Shown here: positions 47,122 to 55,980 of the stretch, piece after piece
Layout of the letters: each line of letters opens with the position of its first letter
Numbering within the stretch: the first letter of the stretch is position 1
Assembly (NCBI RefSeq): GCF_014306105.1
Contig: NZ_JACRVF010000003.1
Coordinates: 434,001-498,000, forward strand
DNA from: Pontibacter cellulosilyticus
Lineage (GTDB): Bacteria > Bacteroidota > Bacteroidia > Cytophagales > Hymenobacteraceae
Direction: 5' to 3'
DNA length: 64,000 bases
The notes under the pieces: model-generated
The model's database searches: none
The model's input: the letters and a program-made list of their open reading frames with translations, nothing else
Told to the model about the DNA's origin: nothing
Translations under genes and position numbers: made by a program

Positions 47122-49086
47122 ATGCAAGAAATTGTAATGCCGACTAATAACCAGGGAATGGCACTACTTTGTCTGCTGGTTCCGATACTGCCCCTGCTGG
47201 GCTTTATTCTGAACGGCCTGGGCAACCGCAAACTGGCAAAAGGCTTGGTAAGTATGATCGGTTGTGGCACCGTGCTGGCGTCCTTCCTGATCTCGATCTA
47301 CCTTTTCCTTGATTTTACCGCAAATGGCAGCCAAGCCTACCTTGTAGACTACTACAACTGGATCTCTGCCGGCGATATGCGCATTGGTTTCTCGTTTATG
47401 ATTGACCAACTGACGCTGCTAATGATGCTGATGGTAACAGGTATAGGATTCTTTATCCACCTGTACTCTGCAGGCTACATGAGCCACGATGAGAACTTCG
47501 GTAAGTTCTTCGCTTTCATCAACCTGTTCATGTTCTCGATGTTGTTGCTTGTAATGGGCTCTAACTATGTGATGATGTTCGTAGGCTGGGAAGGCGTTGG
47601 TCTTTGCTCTTACTTGCTGATCGGTTTCTGGAACAAGAATACCAACTATAACAATGCCGCTAAGAAAGCCTTTGTGATGAACCGTATCGGTGACTTAGGC
47701 TTCCTGTTAGGCATCTTCCTGATCTTTATCACGTTCGGTTCTGTTAGCTACCCTGAGGTTTTCGCGGAGGCTGCACGTTTTACTGGCGGCATCGATTCAA
47801 ACATCATGATTGCGATTACCCTGCTGCTGTTTGTAGGTGCCATGGGTAAGAGTGCTCAGATTCCATTGTTTACCTGGTTACCAGATGCGATGGCAGGTCC
47901 TACCCCGGTTTCTGCCCTGATTCACGCGGCAACCATGGTGACGGCTGGTATTTACATGGTACTTCGTTCTAACGTACTGTATGTACTGGCTCCTACTACA
48001 CTTGAGGTTATCGCTATTGTGGGTGTGGCTACAGCTGTATTGGCTGCCACTATCGGCCTGGCGCAGAATGATATTAAAAAGATACTGGCTTACTCTACTG
48101 TTTCGCAACTGGGTTACATGTTCCTGGCACTGGGCGTGATGGCATTCTCTTCGTCAATCTTCCACGTATTAACGCACGCTTTCTTTAAGGCGCTTCTGTT
48201 CTTAGGTGCTGGTTCTGTTATTCACGCTATGAGTAACGAGCAGGATATCCGCTACATGGGTGGCCTGAGAAAATACCTGCCAATTACCTTTCTTACCTTC
48301 CTGATCGGTACGCTTGCCATTGCAGGTATACCTCCGTTTGCCGGTTTCTTCTCTAAAGATGAGTTGTTGGCGCACGTATGGGAGCATAACAAAGTACTAT
48401 GGGGCTTAGGTATGCTGGCCTCGTTCATGACTTCTTTCTACATGTTCCGCTTGGTGTTCCTTACTTTCTTCGGAACATTCAGAGGAACAGAGTCACAGAA
48501 GCACCACCTGCACGAGTCTCCAATTTCTATGACATTGCCGCTGATCGTACTGGCTATACTTTCTACAGTGGGTGGTTTCTTAGGAATTCCGGCTGTGTTT
48601 GGCGAGAACATGCACGTGCTGCAGAATTACCTGGCTCCTATCTATGGTTACGCGCAGGTAGCTAATGCTGCTGCTGTGGCACCGCTTCATATAGACCACG
48701 CTACAGAATGGATGCTGATGGGCTTATCAGTGGGTGTGGCTGTAATTGCTGCTCTTATCGCTTATGTAATGTATGTGAGCAAGAAAACAGTACCAGTTGC
48801 AGAAGGTGAGCGTCTATCTCCTCTCCACAACCTGATTTATAACAAATACTATATCGATGAACTGTACGACACTATCATCGTGCGTCCGCTAATGTGGATG
48901 TCATCCGCTTTCCACCGCTTCCTGGATGTGATCGTGGTAGATGGTATCGTGAACGGATTTGGCAAGATGGTAATGCAAAGTGGCCGTTCATTGCGCTACG
49001 CACAAAGTGGTGCCATCGGGTTTTATATTATGGTAATGGTGTTCAGCATCGTTCTGATTCTATTTTTAAACTTCTTTATCGGATAA
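47122..49086 (+). CDS. nuoL: NADH-quinone oxidoreductase subunit L
   Basis: A 654-residue antiporter-like subunit, the distal proton pump of complex I. It has some 15 helices, the core motif GWEGVGLCSYLLIGFW, lysine/histidine channel segments such as GKSAQIPLFTWLPDAMAGPT and ALIHAATMVTAGIY, and a C-terminal extension corresponding to the lateral helix HL. The start at 47122 (MQEIVMPTNN) could instead be the in-frame ATG at 47137. Length is standard. Confidence 0.95.
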   Translation: MQEIVMPTNNQGMALLCLLVPILPLLGFILNGLGNRKLAKGLVSMIGCGTVLASFLISIYLFLDFTANGSQAYLVDYYNWISAGDMRIGFSFMIDQLTLLMMLMVTGIGFFIHLYSAGYMSHDENFGKFFAFINLFMFSMLLLVMGSNYVMMFVGWEGVGLCSYLLIGFWNKNTNYNNAAKKAFVMNRIGDLGFLLGIFLIFITFGSVSYPEVFAEAARFTGGIDSNIMIAITLLLFVGAMGKSAQIPLFTWLPDAMAGPTPVSALIHAATMVTAGIYMVLRSNVLYVLAPTTLEVIAIVGVATAVLAATIGLAQNDIKKILAYSTVSQLGYMFLALGVMAFSSSIFHVLTHAFFKALLFLGAGSVIHAMSNEQDIRYMGGLRKYLPITFLTFLIGTLAIAGIPPFAGFFSKDELLAHVWEHNKVLWGLGMLASFMTSFYMFRLVFLTFFGTFRGTESQKHHLHESPISMTLPLIVLAILSTVGGFLGIPAVFGENMHVLQNYLAPIYGYAQVANAAAVAPLHIDHATEWMLMGLSVGVAVIAALIAYVMYVSKKTVPVAEGERLSPLHNLIYNKYYIDELYDTIIVRPLMWMSSAFHRFLDVIVVDGIVNGFGKMVMQSGRSLRYAQSGAIGFYIMVMVFSIVLILFLNFFIG

Positions 49087-49098
49087 GGTTCTAAGAAG

Positions 49099-50550
49099 AT
49101 GATTACAGCTCTTTTACTTTTCTGGCCTGCCTTAGCTGCACTACTTGTGTTGCTAATAAAAGGACAAGGTGCCAAGAAAGTGGCTTTTGTAGCAGCGCTT
49201 GTTGAGTTTGCGCTGTCTCTTTTCGCTCTCTCTGGATTTAATGCTGAAAACGGCGGTACACAACTGGCTCTTAACTTCCCATGGATAGAGAGTGCCGGCA
49301 TCAGCTTCAGCATCGGCATGGATGGCATCAGTATCCTGATGGTGCTGCTGACAACGTTCCTGGTGCCTTTGATCGTGCTTTCTTCTTTCAAGCATGATTA
49401 TAAAAACCCTAACGTTTTTTACGCCCTTATCCTGTTCATGCAGACTGGCTTGATCGGTGTGTTTGTGGCCATGGATGCGTTCCTGTTCTACTTTATGTGG
49501 GAAGTGGCGCTTATTCCAATCTACTTTATTGCAGCCGTTTGGGGAGGCGAGAATAGAATTAAAGTAACATTCAAGTTTTTTGTATACACAATCTTCGGTT
49601 CACTGTTCATGCTGGCCGCTTTTGTATACTTATACTTACAAACGCCGGGCATACATTCATCAGATGTAAATGCATTTTACCAATTGGCACTAAGCAGCGG
49701 TGAGCAAAGCTGGATCTTCTGGTTTCTGTTTATTGCCTTCGCTATTAAAATGCCTGTGTTCCCGTTCCATACCTGGCAGCCAGATACCTATACTGAGTCG
49801 CCTACGCAGGCAACCATGCTACTTTCAGGTATCATGCTGAAGATGGGTATCTACGGTGTGATTCGCTGGTTATTACCTATTGTACCGATGGGTGTGAGCC
49901 AGTGGGATGAGTTGGTGCTTATACTTGCTATCATTGGTATCGTGTATGGATCTATCATTGCCATCCGTCAGCGCGACCTGAAGCGATTGGTAGCTTACTC
50001 TTCTATTGCTCACGTTGGCCTAATTGCCGCCGGTATCTTTACCCTGAACGAGCAAGGTTTACAAGGAGGTGTTATTCAGATGCTAAGCCACGGTATCAAC
50101 GTTGTTGGTCTGTTCTTCATTATTGATATCATCTTTAGCCGCACCAACACAAGAGAGATCACCAGCCTGGGTGGTATCACACAGAATGCAAAAGCACTGT
50201 CGATCTTCTTTATGATCTTATTGCTAGGTTCTGTAGCGCTTCCGCTTACAAACGGTTTCGTGGGTGAGTTCCTGCTACTGTCTGGCGTGTTCCAGTACAA
50301 CTACATTTATGGTGCTGTAGCTGGCCTTACCATTATACTTGGTGCCGTTTATATGCTGCGCATGTTCCAGGGGGTAATGTTCGGTACTAAGTCTGAGGCT
50401 ACAGAAAGCTTCACTGATTTGACAATGAACGAGATGGCTGTACTGATTCCGTTGGTGATCATGGTTTTCTGGATCGGATTGTTCCCGAATACTTTCCTAA
50501 GCATTTCAGAGCCTGCAGTTATAAACCTGCTAAGCATCATTAACCGCTAA
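49099..50550 (+). CDS. nuoM: NADH-quinone oxidoreductase subunit M
   Basis: A 483-residue antiporter-like subunit. It shows SIGMDGISILMVLLTTFLVP, the conserved Glu in YFMWEVALIPIYFI, the FAIKMPVFPFHTWQPDTYTE segment and AYSSIAHVGLIAAG. About 14 helices are expected. It starts 12 bp after nuoL and lies 40 bp upstream of nuoN. Confidence 0.96.
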   Translation: MITALLLFWPALAALLVLLIKGQGAKKVAFVAALVEFALSLFALSGFNAENGGTQLALNFPWIESAGISFSIGMDGISILMVLLTTFLVPLIVLSSFKHDYKNPNVFYALILFMQTGLIGVFVAMDAFLFYFMWEVALIPIYFIAAVWGGENRIKVTFKFFVYTIFGSLFMLAAFVYLYLQTPGIHSSDVNAFYQLALSSGEQSWIFWFLFIAFAIKMPVFPFHTWQPDTYTESPTQATMLLSGIMLKMGIYGVIRWLLPIVPMGVSQWDELVLILAIIGIVYGSIIAIRQRDLKRLVAYSSIAHVGLIAAGIFTLNEQGLQGGVIQMLSHGINVVGLFFIIDIIFSRTNTREITSLGGITQNAKALSIFFMILLLGSVALPLTNGFVGEFLLLSGVFQYNYIYGAVAGLTIILGAVYMLRMFQGVMFGTKSEATESFTDLTMNEMAVLIPLVIMVFWIGLFPNTFLSISEPAVINLLSIINR

Positions 50551-50590
50551 GCAGCTCAATTAAGAATAACGAGTTTATCAGAAATACGAC

Positions 50591-51973
50591 ATGACTTCGA
50601 TTATACTTCTATCCGTATTTGGCATCGCGAACCTGTTTATAGGGTTCATGAAGTCTAAGAGGATACTGTTGCCTCTGGCGCTACTGTTCTTGCTAATAGT
50701 ATTTGCTGTTAACCTGTTCAGCTGGAACGACACGCAAAGCTATTTCAACAACATGCTGACCATCGACAACTATGCGGTGGCATTTACGGGCATCATGACA
50801 TTGACAACCTTATTGCTGTTACCGTTCTCGCAGCGCTACGTTCGTGAAGGCGACTCCAACCTGGCAGAATATTACAGCCTGCTGCTGTTCTCGCTGGTAG
50901 GTGCCATTATGATGGTGAGCTATGAGAACATGCTGATGCTGTTTGTAGGGATTGAAATCCTTTCTATAGCCATGTATGTGGTGGCTGGTAGTAACAAGAA
51001 AAGCTTGCGCTCTAACGAGGCAGCTTTAAAGTACTTCCTGATGGGTGCCTTCTTTACAGGTATACTGCTTTTTGGTATCGTATTGATTTACGGAGCAACA
51101 GGTACATTTAACATTACAGAGATTGGTGCTGCACAGATTGCCACAGGTGGTGTGATGAACACTATGTTTATACTTGGCCTTCTGATGCTGTTAATAGGTA
51201 TTTCCTTTAAAATCTCTGCTGCGCCGTTCCATTTCTGGACACCAGACGTTTATGAAGGTTCTCCAACCTTCTTCACAGCGTTTATGTCTACCGTTGTGAA
51301 AACTGCCGGTGTAGCTGCTTTCTTTAAGCTAATGGCCGCTGCTTTTGCCGCTTCTTATGCTGCCTGGTTTCCGACAATGATCGCTATTACTGTACTTACA
51401 TTAGTGGTAGGTAACATTGGAGCCGTGATACAGACAAGCGCAAAACGAATGTTAGCTTACTCGAGTATCTCACACGCAGGCTACCTGCTTATGTCGCTGG
51501 TGGCCTTTAACGAGAAATCTGCCTCTTCTATACTGTTTTACTCCCTGGCTTATGCTACTGCTTCTATCACTGCTTTTGGTGTATTGATGCTGGTATCTGA
51601 TCAGAAGGGCTCTGACAAGTATGAGGCTTTCAACGGTTTAGGAAGAACAAATCCTCTTCTAGCTTTTGCCATGACTGTTTCGATGCTTTCATTAGCAGGT
51701 ATTCCACTCACGGCTGGCTTCTTTGCGAAGTTCTTCGTGTTCTCAGCTGTGCTACAGGAATCAAGTATGTTGTGGTTAGTTGTGATTGCAGTTTTACTTG
51801 CTGCAGTAGGTATTTACTATTATTTCCGTGTGGTTATTGCGATGTACATGCAGCCGGCAGAGAACTACGAGAAGATTCAGGTTAGCGGAGTAGCATCATT
51901 TACACTAATCTTCATCTCAGTCCTGACAATATTATTGGGTATTGCTCCTGCACTTGTAAGCGACATCTTGTAA
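50591..51973 (+). CDS. nuoN: NADH-quinone oxidoreductase subunit N
   Basis: A 460-residue antiporter-like subunit, the last gene of the nuo set. The conserved Glu lies in MLFVGIEILSIAMYV. ISFKISAAPFHFWTPDVYEG and AYSSISHAGYLLMSL are typical of NuoN. A strong 16-bp hairpin terminator follows 17 bp after the stop. Confidence 0.96.
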   Translation: MTSIILLSVFGIANLFIGFMKSKRILLPLALLFLLIVFAVNLFSWNDTQSYFNNMLTIDNYAVAFTGIMTLTTLLLLPFSQRYVREGDSNLAEYYSLLLFSLVGAIMMVSYENMLMLFVGIEILSIAMYVVAGSNKKSLRSNEAALKYFLMGAFFTGILLFGIVLIYGATGTFNITEIGAAQIATGGVMNTMFILGLLMLLIGISFKISAAPFHFWTPDVYEGSPTFFTAFMSTVVKTAGVAAFFKLMAAAFAASYAAWFPTMIAITVLTLVVGNIGAVIQTSAKRMLAYSSISHAGYLLMSLVAFNEKSASSILFYSLAYATASITAFGVLMLVSDQKGSDKYEAFNGLGRTNPLLAFAMTVSMLSLAGIPLTAGFFAKFFVFSAVLQESSMLWLVVIAVLLAAVGIYYYFRVVIAMYMQPAENYEKIQVSGVASFTLIFISVLTILLGIAPALVSDIL

Positions 51974-51990
51974 GCAACACATAACTCATA

Positions 51991-52032
51991 AAACAGAAGA
52001 GGCTGCTCCACAACGGGCAGCCTCTTCTGTTT
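51991..52032 (+). terminator. Terminator of the nuoK-N unit
   Basis: AAACAGAAGAGGCTGC (51991-52006) pairs perfectly with 52017-52032 around a 10-nt loop and runs into T's. Its sequence closely resembles the aspS terminator 1.1 kb away. Confidence 0.93.
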
Positions 52033-52097
52033 TATACACCTTCAATATTAAAACTTGCTGAGTCACAAGTTAGTAGAAAGAATATCTACCATAAAAG

Positions 52098-52784
52098 ATG
52101 TTTGTTATGTGCTGCGTTTATACTTACCTCCGATTATTTCTGGCCACAGTACTGGCTTTTACAAGCTGCAACAACCAAAGCGCTCAAAATCAGTTTGCTG
52201 ATGCTGATTCTCCGGCTCAAACAGGCAAACGGGTAGGCGGCAATTGTGAAACCTGTGAACTAATTTATGTAGGTATGCCTGAAAGTATAAATGCAACCGA
52301 CACCAGCGCTGCATGGAATAGCGAAGGGCAAAAGCTGGTCGTAACAGGCACTGTTTATAAACCAGGCGGAAAAACACCTGCGCCAAATATTATACTATAC
52401 TACTGGCAAACAGACCCGGCAGGAGTATATGCAGACAAACCTGGCTTAAATCCCGAAGCAAAGCGACATGGCTATATCAGGGGTTGGGTAAAAACAGATA
52501 GGCAAGGAAGGTACACTATCTATACCATCCGCCCCGGCTCCTACCCAAATAGCAACAACCCGCAGCACATACACATGCTGGTAAAAGAGCCACAATTTAA
52601 GAATGAGTACTATATCGATGACATTCACTTTGAAGACGATCCTTTAATGACAACTGCCATGAAGCAAAAGATGCGTAATGTAGGAGGAAGTGGCATTGTG
52701 AAAGTGCAGCAGCAGAATGGACTTCAGAGTGCTACCCGAGATATTATACTTGGAATGAATGTTTCTGATTATCCGAAGAGATGA
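52098..52784 (+). CDS. Intradiol-type dioxygenase family lipoprotein
   Basis: A 228-residue protein. A lipoprotein-like signal (YLRLFLATVLAFTSC) places it in the envelope, which is unusual for catabolic ring-cleaving dioxygenases. The beta-sandwich core is homologous to protocatechuate 3,4-dioxygenase, with one iron-ligand Tyr in IILYYWQTD, another in IRPGSYPNS and the His pair in PQHIHMLV. Two start codons fit, at 52098 and 52107. No other aromatic-degradation gene is nearby, so the substrate may be an extracellular phenolic, or the fold may serve another role. It is monocistronic. Confidence 0.8.
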   Translation: MFVMCCVYTYLRLFLATVLAFTSCNNQSAQNQFADADSPAQTGKRVGGNCETCELIYVGMPESINATDTSAAWNSEGQKLVVTGTVYKPGGKTPAPNIILYYWQTDPAGVYADKPGLNPEAKRHGYIRGWVKTDRQGRYTIYTIRPGSYPNSNNPQHIHMLVKEPQFKNEYYIDDIHFEDDPLMTTAMKQKMRNVGGSGIVKVQQQNGLQSATRDIILGMNVSDYPKR

Positions 52785-52941
52785 TATGATTTACTTCCCT
52801 CCCTGGCTGTAGCAAAGATGTAAAGCGAATTGCCCAATATGCTGGTGTGTGGCGGGAAGTCTTCAATCAGCCGAACAAGTATGCATACTACCTATATTAA
52901 TACACAGCGCTGTGTACTTACTGGATACATCACCCCTAAAG

Positions 52942-53092
52942 TTATACACCATACTTATCAACCTGACTTATCCACATATCCACAAATAGCAGGTGTTTGT
53001 ACTTACAAAAGCCAAGACTAAAGTATAAATGAGCTGCAATAATTCACAGTTATCAACAAACCTAGAGTGGATAACTGTGGATTTGTGGATAA
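52942..53092. other. DnaA-box cluster, candidate replication origin or DnaA-titration site
   Basis: Eight 9-mers resembling TTATCCACA lie within 151 bp. Perfect copies are at 52968-52976 (plus) and 53084-53092 (minus). One-mismatch copies are at 52942, 52976, 53050 and 53066 (minus). Two-mismatch copies are at 52955 and 53076 (minus). The region is intergenic and lies just before the aspS terminator. No dnaA gene is in the window. The flanking nuo and aspS genes converge on the cluster, which is unusual for a chromosomal origin. The site could instead sequester DnaA, as datA does, or be inherited from a plasmid. The rest of the gap from 52785 holds no gene. Confidence 0.5.
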
Positions 53093-53133
53093 ACAGAAGG
53101 GCCTGCTCCATTTCTGAGGCAGGCCCTTCTGTT
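53092..53133 (-). terminator. Terminator of aspS
   Basis: AACAGAAGGGCCTGC (53092-53106) pairs with GCAGGCCCTTCTGTT (53119-53133) around a 12-nt loop. Transcription of aspS on the minus strand ends here. The arm AACAGAAG-G-CTGCTCCA is almost the same as in the nuoN terminator. Confidence 0.9.
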
Positions 53134-53153
53134 ATTTAGTTGATAACCCGCTG

Positions 53154-54914
53154 TTACTGGTGCGGAATATTTTTCATTCTTATGTGTAACTCGTTTAGCT
53201 GCGTATCCGAAATTGGGGAAGGCGCATCTATCATTACATCGCGACCTGAGTTGTTCTTCGGGAAGGCAATGTAATCGCGAATAGACTCTGAGCCACCAAA
53301 CAACGTGCAAAGCCTGTCGAAGCCAAAGGCAATACCACCATGCGGCGGAGCACCGTACTCGAATGCGTTCATCAGGAAGCCAAACTGTGCCTCTGCCTCT
53401 GCGTGTGAAAAGCCAAGCAAAGTAAACATCTGCTCCTGCAACCTGCGGTCATGGATACGAATAGAGCCGCCACCAACTTCTACACCATTTATCACCATAT
53501 CGTAAGCATTTGCCCTGATGTCACCCGGACGATCATCAATCAATTCGATATCTTCTGGTTTAGGCGATGTGAACGGATGGTGCATGGCATGCCAACGGTT
53601 GCTGTCCTCGTCCCACTCCAGCAGCGGGAAATCAACTACCCAAAGCGGAGAATACACATTTTTATCGCGCAGGCCAAGACGCTCACCCATTTCCAGGCGC
53701 AGCTCATTCAGAGCCTTACGTGTTTTGTCTTTGTTTCCGGCAAGTATAAGTATAAGGTCGCCACGCTCAGCATGGAAAGCGCTACCCCAGTGCTGCAGAT
53801 CGTCAGGAGAATAGAATTTATCTACAGATGACTTTATACTTCCGTCTTCATTAACTCTGGCATAAACAAGACCTGTGGCACCGATCTGTGGGCGCTTCAC
53901 AAAATCCGTCAATTCATCGAGTTGCTTACGAGTATAGTAGGCTGCACCTTTCGCGTTGATACCTACTACCAGCTCTGCATCGTCGAATACTTTAAAACCT
54001 TTGTTCTTTACCAGGTGGTTCAGCTCCACAAAACGCATGTCGAAACGGGTATCTGGTTTATCAGAACCATAGTATTTCATCGCATCTGCATAGGTCATAC
54101 GTGGCAGCTTGCCCAGCTTAATTCCTTTCTCCTTTTCGAAAAGGTAAGAGATAAAGCCCTCAAACATGTTCAGCACGTCCTCTTGCTTTACAAAAGACAT
54201 TTCGCAGTCTATCTGGGTAAATTCAGGTTGGCGGTCAGCACGTAAGTCTTCGTCGCGGAAACATTTCACGATCTGGTAATACCTGTCGAAGCCAGACACC
54301 ATCAGCAGCTGCTTAAATGTCTGCGGCGACTGCGGCAAGGCATAGAACTCACCCGGGTTCATACGGCTAGGCACCACAAAGTCACGGGCACCTTCTGGCG
54401 TAGATTTTATAAGCACAGGCGTTTCCACCTCGATAAAATAGTGCTGGTCCAGGTAATTGCGTGTTTCGCGCATCATGCGGTGGCGCAGCTCCAGGTTACG
54501 GCGCACAGGTGTACGGCGCAGGTCCAGGTAACGGTATTTCATGCGCAGGTCATCACCTCCGTCAGTCTCGTCTTCGATAAGGAACGGCGGCAGCTTGGCA
54601 GGATTTAGCACCTCCAGTTTATGCACCACGATCTCGATAGCACCGGTAGGGATTTTGTCGTTTTTCGAATAACGCTCTACTACCTTACCAACTACTCTTA
54701 TTACATACTCACGTCCAAGCGTACGGGCTTGATCAATCAGGTTTTGTGGCGTAATCCCTTCTTCGTAAGTTAATTGCGTAATTCCGTAACGGTCACGCAT
54801 ATCCACCCACAGCATACCGCCTTTGTCGCGAAGGCGCTGTACCCATCCGGTTAAAATTACTTCTTCACCAACGTTGTCTAGGCGCAATTCGCCGCAAGTA
54901 TGAGATCGGAGCAT
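53154..54914 (-). CDS. aspS: Aspartate--tRNA ligase
   Basis: A 586-residue class II synthetase charging tRNA-Asp (bacterial type). It has the N-terminal OB-fold anticodon domain, with [19 protein letters not shown]. Motif 2 is seen around [20 protein letters not shown], followed by [11 protein letters not shown]. The bacterial GAD insertion domain lies in the middle (about 290-420), and motif 3 is [11 protein letters not shown] near the C terminus. I start at [10 protein letters not shown] (54914). The earlier ATG at 54938 overlaps a TACATTTG promoter box and would lie before the transcription start. Whether it also charges tRNA-Asn is not readable here. Confidence 0.96.
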   Translation of the reverse strand: MLRSHTCGELRLDNVGEEVILTGWVQRLRDKGGMLWVDMRDRYGITQLTYEEGITPQNLIDQARTLGREYVIRVVGKVVERYSKNDKIPTGAIEIVVHKLEVLNPAKLPPFLIEDETDGGDDLRMKYRYLDLRRTPVRRNLELRHRMMRETRNYLDQHYFIEVETPVLIKSTPEGARDFVVPSRMNPGEFYALPQSPQTFKQLLMVSGFDRYYQIVKCFRDEDLRADRQPEFTQIDCEMSFVKQEDVLNMFEGFISYLFEKEKGIKLGKLPRMTYADAMKYYGSDKPDTRFDMRFVELNHLVKNKGFKVFDDAELVVGINAKGAAYYTRKQLDELTDFVKRPQIGATGLVYARVNEDGSIKSSVDKFYSPDDLQHWGSAFHAERGDLILILAGNKDKTRKALNELRLEMGERLGLRDKNVYSPLWVVDFPLLEWDEDSNRWHAMHHPFTSPKPEDIELIDDRPGDIRANAYDMVINGVEVGGGSIRIHDRRLQEQMFTLLGFSHAEAEAQFGFLMNAFEYGAPPHGGIAFGFDRLCTLFGGSESIRDYIAFPKNNSGRDVMIDAPSPISDTQLNELHIRMKNIPHQ

Positions 54915-54935
54915 AGTGTCTTGTATAGTTTTATG

Positions 54936-54943
54936 CAAATGTA
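54936..54943 (-). promoter_or_regulatory. Putative -7 promoter element of aspS
   Basis: Minus strand TACATTTG, an exact TAnnTTTG, ends 21 nt before the ATG at 54914. Confidence 0.6.
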
Positions 54944-54985
54944 ATAAATAGTACTTATCGTTTACTTTATCAAAGCCTAAGTTGT

Positions 54986-55891
54986 TTACTCCAGCAGGTC
55001 GCGCATGGTAGCTACATTATTAACCTGAATGGCATCTGGCTCAAGATTGATCATTTTGGTGATGCGTGAGCGCGACTTACCGCCAAACAGCGTTACCTGC
55101 AGCCCCTGATCCTTGGCTCTTTTGATCTGTTCTGCAGAAACGCTTTTACCTTCAGCGCAAATGGCATCAAAATTACGTTCAACAGCAATCTTAAAGGCTG
55201 CCTCAAAGTCGCCACCTGTATCCAGCATCAGTGGAGTGTCCGGATTTACCTGCCTGAAAGCCTTCAGAAAATCAGGATTTGGAGAGATAAACATCAGCTT
55301 CGCGAATGGGTAGTCATACTTCTGCAGCATTTCCAGAAGCGTTTGCGCGTAGTATAAATGCCGCTCCGGATCATGGTTACGAAGGTCTATATGCAGCACA
55401 GGCAGTTCGGGATAAATAGCAAAGCGCTGTAGCATTGCCTCCAGGGTTATGATCTCTTCGTCGTGGAAAAGATCATAGAAGAAGCCCCCTTTATACTTTA
55501 GCCCAATAACATCTGCAGCAGCATGATTTTCTATCAGGCCAATCTTTTCTGTCATTGAGCTAAGGTCAACATCATGGTAAAGTATAGGAACACCGTCTTT
55601 GCTCAACTGCACATCCACTTCTACGCCATCAGCGCCATGCTCTTCCATAGCCTTTACAATGGAGGCCATACTATTGGCAGGCAATGGGTTAAACGGGCTT
55701 AATGGCGACATAAAACCGGAACCGGCGTGCCCCAGCACCTGCACATCAGAATTAATTTTAGCGCCAAGACCGAACGGGTAATACAGGAACCCAAACACAC
55801 CCAGCACCAGCACTCCGGCTATAATCATAAGCCAACCAGTACTGCGGCCTCGCTCTGCTTTTTTAGCTATTCTTTCTCTTGTTGTTTTCAA
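54986..55891 (-). CDS. Membrane-anchored glycerophosphodiester phosphodiesterase family protein
   Basis: A 301-residue GDPD-fold enzyme. A basic N terminus and one hydrophobic helix ([19 protein letters not shown]) anchor it, so the catalytic part is outside the cytoplasm. Conserved parts are VLGHAGSGF (the usual HRG reads HAG here), the Glu/Asp metal site [20 protein letters not shown] followed by HDVDL, and the C-terminal [11 protein letters not shown]. The start appears to be a TTG at 55891; the first ATG (55828) would remove the basic segment ahead of the helix. It likely releases glycerol-3-phosphate from phosphodiesters, but the altered HRG leaves activity to be shown. Confidence 0.82.
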   Translation of the reverse strand: MKTTRERIAKKAERGRSTGWLMIIAGVLVLGVFGFLYYPFGLGAKINSDVQVLGHAGSGFMSPLSPFNPLPANSMASIVKAMEEHGADGVEVDVQLSKDGVPILYHDVDLSSMTEKIGLIENHAAADVIGLKYKGGFFYDLFHDEEIITLEAMLQRFAIYPELPVLHIDLRNHDPERHLYYAQTLLEMLQKYDYPFAKLMFISPNPDFLKAFRQVNPDTPLMLDTGGDFEAAFKIAVERNFDAICAEGKSVSAEQIKRAKDQGLQVTLFGGKSRSRITKMINLEPDAIQVNNVATMRDLLE

Positions 55892-55951
55892 TTTTAAGGG
55901 CTTTGTAGCAATTATAAAGCGAAGGTAACACCAATTCTTTTTAAATACCCT

Positions 55952-55959
55952 TAAATTTG
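55952..55959 (+). promoter_or_regulatory. Putative -7 promoter element of the glycosyltransferase gene
   Basis: TAAATTTG, an exact TAnnTTTG, ends 21 nt before the ATG at 55981. It argues against the in-frame TTG at 55957. Confidence 0.6.
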
Positions 55960-55980
55960 CACCTGCACAACCACAAGCCT

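Noticed and set aside
52830..53021. 63-codon frame in the DnaA-box region
   Set aside because: It overlaps the DnaA boxes, has no start context and no homologous look.
53451..53831. Frames antisense to aspS
   Set aside because: Shadow of a firm synthetase gene; composition follows the opposite strand.
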